Assembly (NCBI RefSeq): GCF_007751035.1
Contig: NZ_CP036433.1
Location: 1,097,001 to 1,161,000 of the forward strand
Origin: Lignipirellula cremea
GTDB taxonomy: Bacteria; Planctomycetota; Planctomycetia; Pirellulales; Pirellulaceae
DNA: 64,000 nucleotides
Reading direction: 5' to 3'
Position numbers and translations under genes: made by a program. Shown here in pieces: positions 49,005-58,375 of the stretch (position 1 is its first letter; each line of letters begins with the position of its first letter). The notes under the pieces are model-generated. The model worked only from the letters and a program-made list of their open reading frames with translations, searched no databases and had not been told where the DNA came from.

Positions 49005-49612
49005 GGGGTGTTTCGCGTTTTTTTCGTTTTCGAAGTGAGCGAAACTTTGTGGTCTTGAGAAGAAGCTGAGTTTAAGTGTTTTGGTTTTCGTCGTCAACAG
49101 GTCAGGAGAAGTTTTTTTGTTTCGGCTGTCAGCGGATCTGAGAAGCAGTGTTTCCGCGTCGAGTAGTCGTTTCCATGTTTCTCGTGAGTTGTTTGACGTT
49201 TCCCTCTTCAACAAGGTGGGAATTATAGGAGCCCGGTCGCAGAGAGCAATGGGGGTTCATCGGAATTTCGCCGTTTCTTCTCCGGATATCGGTTTGTTAC
49301 ACGTTTTATGGGGTTTCCCGTCTTCATTTTCTTTTGCAAAGCGGTTTCTTCTGCCCCGTTTTCACCGGTTTACAGCCCTCGGAGGCACCGCTCTGAAGGC
49401 GAGTCCCAGCCCGTTTTTCAGCTAATCGGCTCTGCGTGCCCAGCGACGAGCTGTTTTTCGCCTCGCAGGCCAGCGGTCCAGCATGGATGGCGGTATGGCC
49501 CGGGGTTGTATTCGTCCGATTTGTCGCGAGAAGGATGATATCGGGTCGTTATCGGGGTAACTTGAGGAAGTTGTTCTTTGACGCCTTCGTTTGTTTCTGC
49601 AGGAGTTCCTCG
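49005..49612. other. Spacer between rRNA promoter and FAH-family gene
   Basis: About 600 bases without a supported gene; short frames here show no coding signal. It is T-rich on the plus strand from 49005 to 49170, beyond the rRNA promoter. The FAH gene ribosome-binding site AGGAG is near 49600. Confidence 0.5.
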
Positions 49613-50566
49613 ATGAGGCTTTGTCGTTTCTCGCAGCAAGGGCTGCCCCAGGTCGGTTTCTACGGCGATGAGTTCGTCGTTCCACTGGACGCGGCTTCTG
49701 CCGCAGCTGCTGCCGCGGGCCAGAGTTTTTCGCTGCCTGGCGAGGCGGAGCTGTTGCCTTTGCTCCCGGGCGGCTCCCTTCATGCTGTCGCCCAGGGGTT
49801 ATTCGACTGGCTCGGCAAACAGGATTCGACGCTCGTGGAATCGCTGCAGCTGAAGCTTGAGGAGGTGGAACTGCTGCTGCCCCAGCCGCGGCCCAACAAG
49901 CTTTTTCTGCTGGCTGGGAATTACGCGGCCCATATCGAAGAAGGCGGCGCCGTGGCGTCCGAACGGGCCGATACCTTTCCTTACGTGTTCATGAAGCCGC
50001 CTTCGACCACCCTCATTAACCCGGGCGAAGCGATCCGTATTCCGCAGGTTTCCCCTGCCCATGTCGACTGGGAACTGGAGCTGGCGGTAGTAATCGGCCG
50101 GGGCGGCAAGGGGATCTCCGAAGCCGAAGCCCTCAAGCATGTGGCCGGCTACACGGTGATCAACGACATTTCCGACCGGAAGTTCCGTCCCAATCCCGAG
50201 CGGAAGCCACGCGACAAAGACGGCTTCTTTGACTGGTTGCACGGGAAGTGGCACGACAGCTTTTGTCCGTGCGGTCCGTGTATTACGTCGGCGGAGGCGA
50301 TCGCCGATCCCCAGAATCTGGAAATGAAGCTGCTGGTGAACGGCAAAATTCACCAGGATGCGTCCACCGGCCAGCAGATTTTCCCCGTGGCGGCGGTGAT
50401 CGCCTTCATTTCCAGCTTTGTCACCCTGGAGGCGGGCGACATCATTTCCACCGGCACGCCGGCCGGAGTCGGGAATACGACGGGCGTTTATCTCCAGCCG
50501 GGCGACCAGGTGGAAGCTTATATCGGCTCGATCGGCTCTCTGCGGAACGCCGTGGTGGCCGAATAA
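49613..50566 (+). CDS. Fumarylacetoacetate hydrolase (FAH) family protein
   Basis: About 317 aa. The C-terminal FAH domain has FMKPPSTTLINPGE, DWELELAVVIGRGGKGISEAEA, YTVINDISDR and DIISTGTPAGVG, including the metal-binding Glu and Asp residues. The N-terminal 90 residues are the small FAH N-domain. The family includes hydrolases and decarboxylases of beta-diketo or acylpyruvate compounds. Substrate is unknown. The ATG at 49613 has a clear AGGAG at a good distance, so the frame upstream to 49436 is not used. Confidence 0.92.
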   Translation: MRLCRFSQQGLPQVGFYGDEFVVPLDAASAAAAAAGQSFSLPGEAELLPLLPGGSLHAVAQGLFDWLGKQDSTLVESLQLKLEEVELLLPQPRPNKLFLLAGNYAAHIEEGGAVASERADTFPYVFMKPPSTTLINPGEAIRIPQVSPAHVDWELELAVVIGRGGKGISEAEALKHVAGYTVINDISDRKFRPNPERKPRDKDGFFDWLHGKWHDSFCPCGPCITSAEAIADPQNLEMKLLVNGKIHQDASTGQQIFPVAAVIAFISSFVTLEAGDIISTGTPAGVGNTTGVYLQPGDQVEAYIGSIGSLRNAVVAE

Positions 50567-50646
50567 AGCTGACGCGGACGTTCATCGCAGGGGCGACCTG
50601 CAGATAAGGGGCGTTCGGTCTTCGCCGCGCGGCGAAGACCGGGCCG

Positions 50647-51513
50647 TTATCGGCTCCACCAGACGGCCGCCCCGCAGTCCAGACGGCGACCGTCCCGGCA
50701 GGCGATCACCAGCGGCTGGGCGGAGATGGCGGCGCCCCGATGCGGCGTATACCGATGAACCAGCTGCGCCAGATTCTGTGGCGTAAAGCCAGGCGTGTGG
50801 CAGGTCGCCAGGAAAAATGCGTGGTCGCCTGTCAGCAGGCGGCCGCTACCGGCCAGCAGTTCGGGCAGCTGGCTCTCCAGTTGCCAGCGTTCCCCCTGGG
50901 GGCCGTGACCAAAACTGGGCGGATCCAGCAGCACGCCCTGGTAGGCGTTGCCGCGTTTCTCTTCCCGCTGGACAAATTTGGTCGCGTCTTCGGCGATCCA
51001 GCGGATGGGAGCCTCGGCCAGGCCGGAAAGTTCGGCGTTCCGGCGGGCCCAGGCGACGACATTCTTGGCGGCGTCGATATGTGTCACGGCCGCTCCCGAC
51101 AGGGCCATCGCCAGGCTGGCGGCGCCGGTGTAGGCAAAAAGATTCAGCACTTTTGGCGGCTGGACGCTGGTTTTCGAACTGGACTGGATCTGTGCGTGCA
51201 GCCAGGGCCAGAACTGTGCGTGCTCGGGGAACAGGCCTACGTGGCCAAAAGGGGTCGGCTTGAGCTCAAAGGTCAAGCGTCCCGCCGGCGCTTCTGCCGT
51301 GATGTTCCAATGCGAAGGAAGAGCCTGGGGCGGCGTCCATTGGCCGCGTTCCCCGTCGGTGCGACGATGGCGGGCGTCGGCTTTCCAGGGGGATTTCCGG
51401 GGCGCTTCTCCAACAACGACCGGTGCGCCGCGGTCGAGTCGATAGGGGCCCCACTGCTCCAGTTTTCGGGCGTCGCCAAAATCGAGCAAGGCGTATTGGT
51501 CAGGCTTGAACAT
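50647..51513 (-). CDS. SAM-dependent RNA methyltransferase (RlmI/RlmK-like)
   Basis: 288 aa. Rossmann methyltransferase motif VLNLFAYTGAASLAMA, THIDAAKNVVAWARRN and the LLDPPSFGHG catalytic motif match the RlmI-type large-subunit m5C/m2G methyltransferase group; it lacks an N-terminal PUA domain, so it is shorter than RlmI (about 400 aa). The ATG at 51513 is chosen because KPDQYALLDFGDARKLEQWG is a typical opening; the upstream frame covers another small gene. Substrate RNA cannot be fixed from sequence. Confidence 0.85.
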   Translation of the reverse strand: MFKPDQYALLDFGDARKLEQWGPYRLDRGAPVVVGEAPRKSPWKADARHRRTDGERGQWTPPQALPSHWNITAEAPAGRLTFELKPTPFGHVGLFPEHAQFWPWLHAQIQSSSKTSVQPPKVLNLFAYTGAASLAMALSGAAVTHIDAAKNVVAWARRNAELSGLAEAPIRWIAEDATKFVQREEKRGNAYQGVLLDPPSFGHGPQGERWQLESQLPELLAGSGRLLTGDHAFFLATCHTPGFTPQNLAQLVHRYTPHRGAAISAQPLVIACRDGRRLDCGAAVWWSR

Positions 51514-51613
51514 TTTTTGATTGTACGAGCCGATTCGCAACTTTTGACCCCGTTCCCCGCCGTTTTTCAGGCCGTGGAGGAAGCAGGTCTGTACCTTTTT
51601 TGCAGGGTCCTGC

Positions 51614-51853
51614 TCAAATTGTGCTGTGCAACGCTGGGCGGGCGGCTGAGGCCGATCCCTTTTTATCCCGCATCGCAATGCGGGCGAGAAGCACCAGGTC
51701 CTTCCATTGTTCCAGCGACAGCTTGCTGTAATCAATGTCCGAAGCGGACAATGCATTGACTAGCATGGGAAAAACCTGCTCCGCTTGTTCAAGCAGGCGA
51801 GCCCGACGGCGAATGTCGTGCACCAGGTAGGCGTTCAGGGGATGAGTTTTCAT
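51614..51853 (-). CDS. Small hypothetical protein
   Basis: 79 aa, predicted helical and charged (DIRRRARLLEQAEQ, EQWKDLVLLARIAMRDKK). A good GAGGAG ribosome-binding site precedes ATG 51853. No family known to me. It lies 100 bases upstream of the methyltransferase gene on the same strand and may be co-transcribed with it. Confidence 0.5.
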   Translation of the reverse strand: MKTHPLNAYLVHDIRRRARLLEQAEQVFPMLVNALSASDIDYSKLSLEQWKDLVLLARIAMRDKKGSASAARPALHSTI

Positions 51854-52307
51854 AGCAATCTCCTCATACGTTGAGAGAGGCGTTTCGTGGCAAGGTTCGT
51901 GTCTTTTGCAGTCTTCAAGCAACATTCAGGCCAAATGACCAAAGGTCGTACTCTCAAAGTTCATCCCTAAAGCGGCCGCACTGCGGACAGAATTCGTTCC
52001 GTTCTTACCGCCAGGTGCAGGGCCAACTGTCATCGGATTAGAAGCCGTGCGTCGTTTCGTCCGGTTCTGCTTCACTCGGACCAGCCCCTGTGGGAACCGT
52101 ACTTTAGTGGTTGCGGCCGGCCAGGGAATTAACGCCGAATGAGGTGTTTTTTTGACAGGATTTTTCAAATTTCCTGGAAATAGGAATGATCTTGGGGCGC
52201 TCTCGGCTGGGCTGCTATACTCGGGCCTTCCGCCCGCGGCGGACAGGCCGCATTGCCGGAGGGCGATGCTTTGATTTTTTGAGTGCGGGACAGGGAGGTC
52301 GATTCGA
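51854..52307. promoter_or_regulatory. Divergent spacer before the exported hypothetical protein
   Basis: 454 bases without a supported gene. TATACT at 52216-52221 could be a -10 for the gene at 52308, but no good -35 was found. A TTGACA-like hexamer near 52152 is too distant. Confidence 0.35.
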
Positions 52308-52973
52308 ATGCGATGGAAGTATTATCTGGCTGCGGGGCTGTTCGCTGCAGGTCTTGCCGCCTTGACGGTCCGGGCGGAAAGCGGCGACTCTCCACCGGCG
52401 CCGGCGGGGATTTCGGCTGTCCCAGCTGGGGCTAACGTTCTGCAGGCGGGCGAAAATTCCGCCGATTCCGGGGCCGTCACGCCGTCCACCGCTGCAGCCG
52501 ATGCGATTTCGCCGTTCGCGGAATCTTTGCCCCCGCTGCTGGAAGATCAGCCACGAACGCCTGCCCCGGCGCCCAGTTTCCGCGATCCGCCCTGGCAGGA
52601 AATGCGGTCGGAAATCATGCAGATTCGCAAAGCGGTCGGCATTGATCCGCTGGCCGGCACCGCCCTGGAAACTTTGGCGTTGCCGGAGGGAGAGAATTTC
52701 TTCGAGCAGGGACTCGACCAGGCGGCCGACGACCGGCAGAACCAGGCCGTCGCCCGGTTTTCCGGCCCTGGCGCCCTGCCGCAGGAGACCGCGGCGCTCG
52801 ACCCGAATTATGCGGTCAGTCTGCGAACGACGATTGCGATGATGCTGGCCCGTGCCGAACGGCTGGAGGCGGATCGCCAGTTCGAAGCCTCGGATCGCCT
52901 GCGGCGCCTGGCTCGCGGCCTGCGCCACGAAGCGCGTCTGGCCGAAGGCTGGCGACCGGCCGACTCGCACTAA
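52308..52973 (+). CDS. Exported hypothetical protein
   Basis: 221 aa. The N-terminus (YYLAAGLFAAGLAALTVRAE) is a signal peptide. A Pro/Ala-rich disordered stretch (25-100) precedes a helical C-terminal half with PPWQEMRSEIMQIRKAVG and RAERLEADRQFEASDRLRRLARGLRHEARL, coiled-coil-like. No family recognised. It is monocistronic, with repeats downstream. Confidence 0.7.
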   Translation: MRWKYYLAAGLFAAGLAALTVRAESGDSPPAPAGISAVPAGANVLQAGENSADSGAVTPSTAAADAISPFAESLPPLLEDQPRTPAPAPSFRDPPWQEMRSEIMQIRKAVGIDPLAGTALETLALPEGENFFEQGLDQAADDRQNQAVARFSGPGALPQETAALDPNYAVSLRTTIAMMLARAERLEADRQFEASDRLRRLARGLRHEARLAEGWRPADSH

Positions 52974-53030
52974 ACGGCCGATTGCCTGCCGGAGCGGTGG
53001 GCGGAGTGCTTTCGACTACGAAAACAGCGG

Positions 53031-53110
53031 CTGCATGTAGCCGAAGTCGCCAGACTTTGGAGGGAGTATCTGGGCCAGAGAAGCCCCAGCCAAACTCTGG
53101 TAAGTTCGGC
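53031..53110. repeat. Family P palindromic repeat, copy 4 (interrupted by MITE)
   Basis: Left arm CATGTAGCCGAAGTCGCCAG, right arm CCAAACTCTGG...TTCGGCTAG. The arm pairing is good (about 19 of 24). Module B begins at 53111, at the end of the right arm, so the MITE seems inserted into this repeat. Confidence 0.7.
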
Positions 53111-53238
53111 TAGTGGTGCGGCAAGTTTCCATTTTAGGTTTGGCCATTTTCGCGCGAGCCGCTGTTCCTTTTAGTTAACCGTGGCTATCGCCAAAACGGC
53201 TAATGGGAAGAACCCGAACTCTTTGCCGGGAACGACGT
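53111..53238 (+). mobile_element. MITE-like module B, copy 2
   Basis: Begins TAGTGGTGCGGCAAG and follows copy 1 through AACCCGAACTCTTTGCC. The right terminal repeat is degenerate (GGGAACGACG). Confidence 0.75.
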
Positions 53239-53368
53239 TAGTGCTGCGTCAATCTTCAATCTTAGAGTGAGCGATTTCGGCCGTGCTGCTGTGCTGCCAA
53301 TAAAACCGGGGGCTAGCGCCCGGCGGCTGATTTAGAGAAACCTGATTTTATGGTTTGACGATCCACCA
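53239..53368 (-). mobile_element. MITE-like module A, copy 2 (inverted)
   Basis: Reads TAGTGCTGCGTCAATCTTC at its left end and TGGTTTGACG near its right end, the reverse complement of copy 1 at 19377-19507. It ends about 25 bases from the end of the TIGR03067-like gene. Confidence 0.75.
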
Positions 53369-53392
53369 GGGGCGATTCCTCACTCGGGCCTG

Positions 53393-54064
53393 CTAGGACT
53401 TCACGCGTCGCAGCACCATGTTGCCGCAGCCTTTGGCCATGAAGGTCTTCGGACGTTCTCCCATGGAGATTTCGGGTTTGCTGGCGGGGTCGTCGAGGTC
53501 CCCGCTTTTGACATCCGCCGTCGGGAGGCACAGTTTGAGCTGGTCGCCTTCCAGTTCATAAATTCCGGGCACATCGGGGGCTTTCTCGCCCGCGGGCAAT
53601 TTATTTTCCGTCATCGTTATCGATTTGGGGCTGCTTCTTGAATCCAGGGTAAAGCTCGACTCCTGGAGGACCTGCTCCTTGCCGTTGACGACTGCGAACC
53701 ACGTGATTTTGGCGCCGCTCATGCGCATCATGCCGCTTTCGATCTGGTCGATCACCTCTTGCGGAGCACCCTCCATCCCGACGGATTCGATCTTCCACAC
53801 GCCCTGAATTTTTTCCAGGTCGCTCTCCGCGGCAGCGGGCGTTGTTGCAGTGGGCGTCGTAGCAGTGGGCGTCGAAGCAGTCGGCGTCGAAGCAGTCGGC
53901 GTCGAAGCAGTCGGCGTCGAAGCAGTCGGCGTCGAAGCAGTCGTCGTCGCTGCAGCCGTCGTGCTTGAAGACGGAGGCGTTTCATCGGTAGTTTCCATGT
54001 TGGGTTGATTACAACCCATCCCGAACGCCAGGATCGCCAGCAAACATCCGATTCGCATTCGCAT
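53393..54064 (-). CDS. TIGR03067-type lipoprotein with 15-bp repeat
   Basis: 223 aa. A lipobox (AILAFGMGC) follows a basic start. A Thr/Pro/Ala-rich stretch of ASTPT pentapeptides is encoded by a 15-bp tandem repeat (53843-53960). The C-terminal domain has LEKIQGVWKIESVGMEGAP, a TIGR03067 planctomycete domain pattern, and ends KTFMAKGCGNMVLRRVKS. Function unknown; probably a surface or outer-membrane protein. The gene's stop is close to the MITE pair. Confidence 0.78.
   Translation of the reverse strand: MRMRIGCLLAILAFGMGCNQPNMETTDETPPSSSTTAAATTTASTPTASTPTASTPTASTPTASTPTATTPTATTPAAAESDLEKIQGVWKIESVGMEGAPQEVIDQIESGMMRMSGAKITWFAVVNGKEQVLQESSFTLDSRSSPKSITMTENKLPAGEKAPDVPGIYELEGDQLKLCLPTADVKSGDLDDPASKPEISMGERPKTFMAKGCGNMVLRRVKS
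53843..53960. repeat. 15-bp tandem repeat within lipoprotein gene
   Basis: Units such as GTCGAAGCAGTCGGC, about seven or eight, near-identical in the middle (53870-53945) and diverging at both ends. Each unit encodes five residues (ASTPT) so length changes keep the frame. Confidence 0.85.
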
Positions 54065-54243
54065 TGTTGAGCCCTTTTCGAGAATTCTGAGCCTTGAAAA
54101 GAAGGCGCCCTCTACCACCCATGGTTATATCGCACGCGGAATAACAAAGGCAATCATCCCAGCCGAATCGCGCAAGGCCTCGGCGGGGCGGGTGATTCTT
54201 CTTACAATGAAGGCTCTACCCGCACCGTTTTTGGCTGTCGATC

Positions 54244-56769
54244 ATGATGACTTCTGACTCGCCCGTACCTTTGCGTCGGCCTGAACTTCTGTCCCCGGCT
54301 GGGGATCGCGACTGCATTCATGCAGCCGTGGAGAACGGGGCCGATGCTGTTTACTTTGGCCTGGAATGCGGCTTCAACGCCCGGGCCAGGGCGACCAACC
54401 TGCATCTGGACGATCTGCCGGAAGTGATGACGGGCCTGCACCGTCGCGGCGTGCTGGGTTACGTCACCCTGAATACGCTGATCTTCTCCGGCGAACTGGC
54501 GTCGGCCGAAGCGACCGTCAAGCAGCTGGCCGTGGCCGGCGTCGATGCGGTGCTGGTGCAGGACCTGGGACTGGCGCGTTTGATCCGCCAGATCTGCCCG
54601 GAACTGACGCTGCACGCCTCCACCCAGATGACGCTCAGCAGCGCCGAGTGCATCGCCGCGGTCGAGGCGCTCGGCATCGAACGGGTCGTGCTGCCGCGGG
54701 AACTGTCGGTGGCCGAGATCGCCCAGATTCGCCAGCAGACGAGCATGTCGCTCGAGGCGTTCGTCCATGGCGCCTTGTGCGTGGCCTATTCGGGCCAGTG
54801 TCTGACCAGCGAATCGCTCGGCGGCCGTAGCGCGAATCGCGGGCAATGCGCGCAGGCTTGCCGCTTGCCGTACGATCTGGTTTGCGACGAACGCGACGTC
54901 GATCTGGGGGAGATGAAGTACCTGCTGAGCCCGCAGGATCTGGCCGCGTATGAGCTGACACCCGACCTGATCGCCGCCGGCGTGGACTGCTTCAAAATCG
55001 AAGGCCGGTTGAAAACGCCAGAGTACGTCGCCAACATCACCCGCCGGTATCGGGAAGCAATCGACGCTGCGGCCGCAGGGCTGCCCGTTTCGATCGATCG
55101 GGCGGCCGTGATGGAGATGGAGCTGTCGTTTTCCCGCGGTTTCTCGCCCGGCTGGCTCGGCGGCAACGACCATAAAATGCTGGTGCCCGGCATGAGCTCC
55201 GCCAAGCGAGGCGTTCGCATCGGCCGGGTGGAACGGGTCGACCGGAACCGCGTACTGATGCAGCTGGAGGGCCCGCTGGCCCCCGGCGACGGCGTGGTGT
55301 TCGACGGCGATCGAGAAAAAGGACAGGAGCAGGGCGGCCGGATCTACGAACTGCATCGCGACGGCCGGCGCTGCCAGACGGCCGACGCGGGTGAGTTGAT
55401 CGAGCTGACCTTTGGCCACGACAGCATCGACCTGCACGCCCTGTATCCGGGCCAGTATCTATGGAAAACCGACGACCCGAAGCTGACGGCCCGACTGCGG
55501 AAAACGTTCGCCGGTCCCGATCCGATTCGCAAGCTGCCGCTGGATCTGCAGGTCACGGCGATCGCCGGCCAGCCGTTCCAGGCGAGTGGTCAGGCCGGAA
55601 ACGGAGCCGTTTGCGAGATCGCGTCGGAAGAGCCGCTGGAAGTCGCCCGGCGCCATCCGCTGAGCGAGGAACTGCTCCGCGAGCAGTTCAGCCGGCTGGG
55701 CGGCACGCCGTATGAACTTCGAAATTTGTCCGCCCTGATCGAAGGGGAGCCGATGGTTCCGCTGAGCGTGCTGGGCCGGTTACGGAAGTCGCTGGTCGAA
55801 CAGCTGGAAGCATGGCGTCCGCCCGTTCGCCAGGTGGCGGCCGGCTCGCCGCTGGCCGATCTGCGGCAGTCGCTCGTTTCGCCTGGGAAAGAAAGTGCTT
55901 CTTCGCCCGACCCGGTGCTGCGGGTGTTGTGCCGGCGGCTGGATCAGCTGGAGCCGGTGATATCGGCGGGCGTCACGCAGGTGCTGGCCGATTTCCAGGA
56001 TATTCGCGAGTATCGCCAGGCGGTGGAGATTGCCCATGGACTGGGGGCGACGATCTACCTGGCGACGCCCCGCATCCAGAAGCCGGACGAATTCAACCTG
56101 TTCAAGGCGTTAGAAAAGCATGGAGCCGACGGGGTGCTGGTGCGGAACCTGGCCGGCCTGCGGTATTACGTGGAACGGGGCCTGCCGACGGCGGCCGATT
56201 TTTCGCTCAATGCGGCGAACGAACTGACGGCCCACTGGCTACACGAAGCGGGCGCCGAGCGGGTCACGGCGTCGTACGATTTGAACCGGGAGCAGCTGCT
56301 GGATCTGGCCGCGGCGGCGGCCGTCGACTGGCTGGAAGTCGTCGTGCATCAGCACATGCCGATGTTCCATATGGAGCATTGCGTGTTCTGTGCGGTGCTG
56401 TCGCCTGGCACGAACAAGCACAATTGCGGCCGGCCGTGCGACGTGCACCAGGTGCAGCTGCGGGACCGTACCGGCGTGGAGCATCCATTGCTGGCGGACG
56501 TCGGCTGTCGCAACACCCTGTTCAACGCCACCCCGCAAAGCGCGGCCGAGATTGTGCCCGCCCTGCTGGCCAGCGGGGTGAAACACTTTCGCGTGGAACT
56601 GCTGCAGCAGTCGCCCTTTGAGCTGCAGCCGATCGTCACGCTCTACCAGCAGTTGCTGGCCGGCGAAGTCACCGGCCGGGAGGTCTGGCGGAAACTGCAG
56701 GCCGCCAACCGCGTCGGCGTGACGCGGGGAGCTCTGGAAGAACGCCGCGATCCGCTCGCCATTATTTAA
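54244..56769 (+). CDS. U32 peptidase family protein with DUF3656 (RlhA-like)
   Basis: 841 aa. The N-terminal U32 domain opens RPELLSPAGDRDCIHAAVENGADAVYFGL, with LHASTQMTL, FVHGALCVAYSGQC and CAQACRLPYDL. The middle resembles DUF3656, and the C-terminal 200 residues have VEVVVHQHMPMF-like residues, FCAVL and CGRPC cysteines. Members such as E. coli RlhA and TrhP hydroxylate RNA (C2501 of 23S, or wobble uridine). The Cys set may bind an iron-sulfur cluster. A start at 54247 is also possible. TACAAT at 54203-54208 may be a -10. Confidence 0.87.
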   Translation: MMTSDSPVPLRRPELLSPAGDRDCIHAAVENGADAVYFGLECGFNARARATNLHLDDLPEVMTGLHRRGVLGYVTLNTLIFSGELASAEATVKQLAVAGVDAVLVQDLGLARLIRQICPELTLHASTQMTLSSAECIAAVEALGIERVVLPRELSVAEIAQIRQQTSMSLEAFVHGALCVAYSGQCLTSESLGGRSANRGQCAQACRLPYDLVCDERDVDLGEMKYLLSPQDLAAYELTPDLIAAGVDCFKIEGRLKTPEYVANITRRYREAIDAAAAGLPVSIDRAAVMEMELSFSRGFSPGWLGGNDHKMLVPGMSSAKRGVRIGRVERVDRNRVLMQLEGPLAPGDGVVFDGDREKGQEQGGRIYELHRDGRRCQTADAGELIELTFGHDSIDLHALYPGQYLWKTDDPKLTARLRKTFAGPDPIRKLPLDLQVTAIAGQPFQASGQAGNGAVCEIASEEPLEVARRHPLSEELLREQFSRLGGTPYELRNLSALIEGEPMVPLSVLGRLRKSLVEQLEAWRPPVRQVAAGSPLADLRQSLVSPGKESASSPDPVLRVLCRRLDQLEPVISAGVTQVLADFQDIREYRQAVEIAHGLGATIYLATPRIQKPDEFNLFKALEKHGADGVLVRNLAGLRYYVERGLPTAADFSLNAANELTAHWLHEAGAERVTASYDLNREQLLDLAAAAAVDWLEVVVHQHMPMFHMEHCVFCAVLSPGTNKHNCGRPCDVHQVQLRDRTGVEHPLLADVGCRNTLFNATPQSAAEIVPALLASGVKHFRVELLQQSPFELQPIVTLYQQLLAGEVTGREVWRKLQAANRVGVTRGALEERRDPLAII

Positions 56770-56784
56770 CGTGGGAGCGAATTG

Positions 56785-57114
56785 ATGGACGCAGTGCTGG
56801 AAGTTCTGGGTTGGCTGTTCTGGGGCCTGGTCTCCGCCTGTACGGGCGTCATGTGGGAGGCGAGTTCGAAGAGCTGGGCCCGCAGGCAGCTCTGGGGGAT
56901 AGCGTGCGGCCTGCTGGGAGTCGCCCTGATTGTGCTGGGGGTGGGCGTGTGGCTGTGCTTCGGCTGGAGAGCCGTTTCCTGGTGGAGTACAGCGCTGGGC
57001 GGCGTACTGGTTATGGCGTTCCTGGTGATCGGGAACATCTGCCATCTCTACAACGCTCCCGCGGGGAAGCGGGGCTATCTGAAGCGTCGCCTGAAGCAGG
57101 CCGACAAGGAGTAA
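56785..57114 (+). CDS. Small membrane protein, about three helices
   Basis: About 109 aa, starting at ATG 56785 with GGGAG upstream. Three hydrophobic segments (about 5-25, 36-58, 65-88) and a basic C-terminus (KRGYLKRRLKQADKE). No family recognised. It starts 15 bases after the U32 gene and is probably co-transcribed. Confidence 0.65.
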   Translation: MDAVLEVLGWLFWGLVSACTGVMWEASSKSWARRQLWGIACGLLGVALIVLGVGVWLCFGWRAVSWWSTALGGVLVMAFLVIGNICHLYNAPAGKRGYLKRRLKQADKE

Positions 57115-57151
57115 TCCTTGCCGACGGGTCACCGTGGATTCTGGGCGGCGG

Positions 57152-58024
57152 TTACTTCTTTTTGCTCTTCGGATCGGCGGGCGTGGGCTGGGGGCCGTCG
57201 TTCCTTTGGAAGCTAAAGGGGGCCTTGCCTGTGCCTTCGTAACCGGGAGTCGGCTCGCCGTTCTCGTCCAGGCGGCGGGTCGTCCACAGCACAGCCTGGG
57301 CGACCGTGTCCAGCCATTCGTCGGCCATCATCGTTTCGTTGTGGTGCCCCAGCGTGGTGCCGAAGATGCGGGCTTTGCCGTATTCGTTCGTCCACATGCA
57401 GATCTCGTCTTTCTTCGTTTCTGTACTGCTGGCGGCGGCCAGGGGGGCGGCGTGCGGCCACATGTTTTCGATCACGTACAGCTCGCCATTGGGCGTGTTC
57501 CAGGATTTGGGGAAGTTCTGCATGATCGGATGCTGGGGCGCCTGGTTCACGACTTCGAGCGAACGCTTGGTCCGTTCGTGCCGCCGGGTGGTGACGCCCA
57601 GCAGCTTGCGCCATTCGTCGGTTTCGGCCGCGCGGAAGGTATGCGTGGCGCAGTGGATGACAATGGCGCCGACGCCGGTATCTTTGTGGGCGTTGACAAT
57701 ATTGCCGATAAATTTGGGGTCGGTGATGTTGGCGTAGCACTCATTGTGCAGCACCACATCGTAGCCCTTGGTCCAGTCGGGCTTCTCAAAGATGGAGATG
57801 CGCGTGTCGCCGGCGTCGCTTTCATGGACGACATCCCAGGTGATGGCGATCCGCTGGCTGAGCCCTTCTTTGAGGATCAAGGTTTGGCGAGGATAGTCAT
57901 GGCAGCAGCCGCCGGTGACGATCAACCCGCGTAACGGCTCCGGCTTCGCAGCCTGGGCCAGGCGGGAATTTCCGCTCACAGCAAGCAGGGTCAACAGCAG
58001 AACAGGCAGCAAGGATCGGTACAT
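57152..58024 (-). CDS. Exported ThuA-like protein
   Basis: 290 aa. A signal peptide (LLPVLLLTLLAVSGNSRLAQA) precedes a ThuA domain: GLIVTGGCCHDY, DVVLHNECYANI, AIVIHCATHTFR, GKARIFGTTLGHHNET. ThuA proteins belong to the GATase-like superfamily and are linked to trehalose/trehalulose use. Planctomycete genomes have many, often with DUF1080 and c-type cytochromes. Substrate is unknown. Confidence 0.9.
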   Translation of the reverse strand: MYRSLLPVLLLTLLAVSGNSRLAQAAKPEPLRGLIVTGGCCHDYPRQTLILKEGLSQRIAITWDVVHESDAGDTRISIFEKPDWTKGYDVVLHNECYANITDPKFIGNIVNAHKDTGVGAIVIHCATHTFRAAETDEWRKLLGVTTRRHERTKRSLEVVNQAPQHPIMQNFPKSWNTPNGELYVIENMWPHAAPLAAASSTETKKDEICMWTNEYGKARIFGTTLGHHNETMMADEWLDTVAQAVLWTTRRLDENGEPTPGYEGTGKAPFSFQRNDGPQPTPADPKSKKK

Positions 58025-58141
58025 GGGGGCGACTCACAAGCAGAAGGCGGCAACGGGAGGACGTTCAAGAAACGGACCTTTCACCATAACACCGGCCACC
58101 CGGCGGAACCAGAACCTGCCCGGTTTTGCGGCTCCGTCGTC

Positions 58142-58241
58142 CGCAGGTAGCGGAAGACGCCAGACTTGGGAAGGAATGCTGGAAGCCGAGGGAAGTCGAG
58201 GGAAGCAGCGGCCAAACTCTTGGCGAGTTTGGCTGCGGCAT
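58142..58241. repeat. Family P palindromic repeat, copy 5
   Basis: Left arm GCGGAAGACGCCAGACTTGG, right arm CCAAACTCTTGGCGAGTTTGG followed by CTGCGGCATGC. It lies in the 351-base spacer between ThuA and the tRNA gene. Confidence 0.65.
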
Positions 58242-58337
58242 GCGGGTGCTTCTCTTCCGAGCAGAAAGCGGCGAACCTGGCCGGCGGGTCGTTTGTCTGA
58301 ATGGGGGGATGGCGTCGCCAGGATGTGGCGGTTTTGC

Positions 58338-58343
58338 TAGAAT
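58338..58343 (+). promoter_or_regulatory. Candidate -10 for tRNA-Met
   Basis: TAGAAT, 33 bases before the tRNA. No clear -35 at the expected spacing. Confidence 0.35.
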
Positions 58344-58375
58344 CACGTCTGCTCAGGCGCGTCGTCGCGAGTCCT

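Noticed and set aside
48595-49612. 16S rRNA gene or tRNA upstream of 23S
   Set aside because: The sequence here is spacer and leader only; no conserved 16S block was seen.
53843-53960. Possible CRISPR-like repeat block
   Set aside because: Units are contiguous without spacers and encode an in-frame pentapeptide, so it is a coding tandem repeat.
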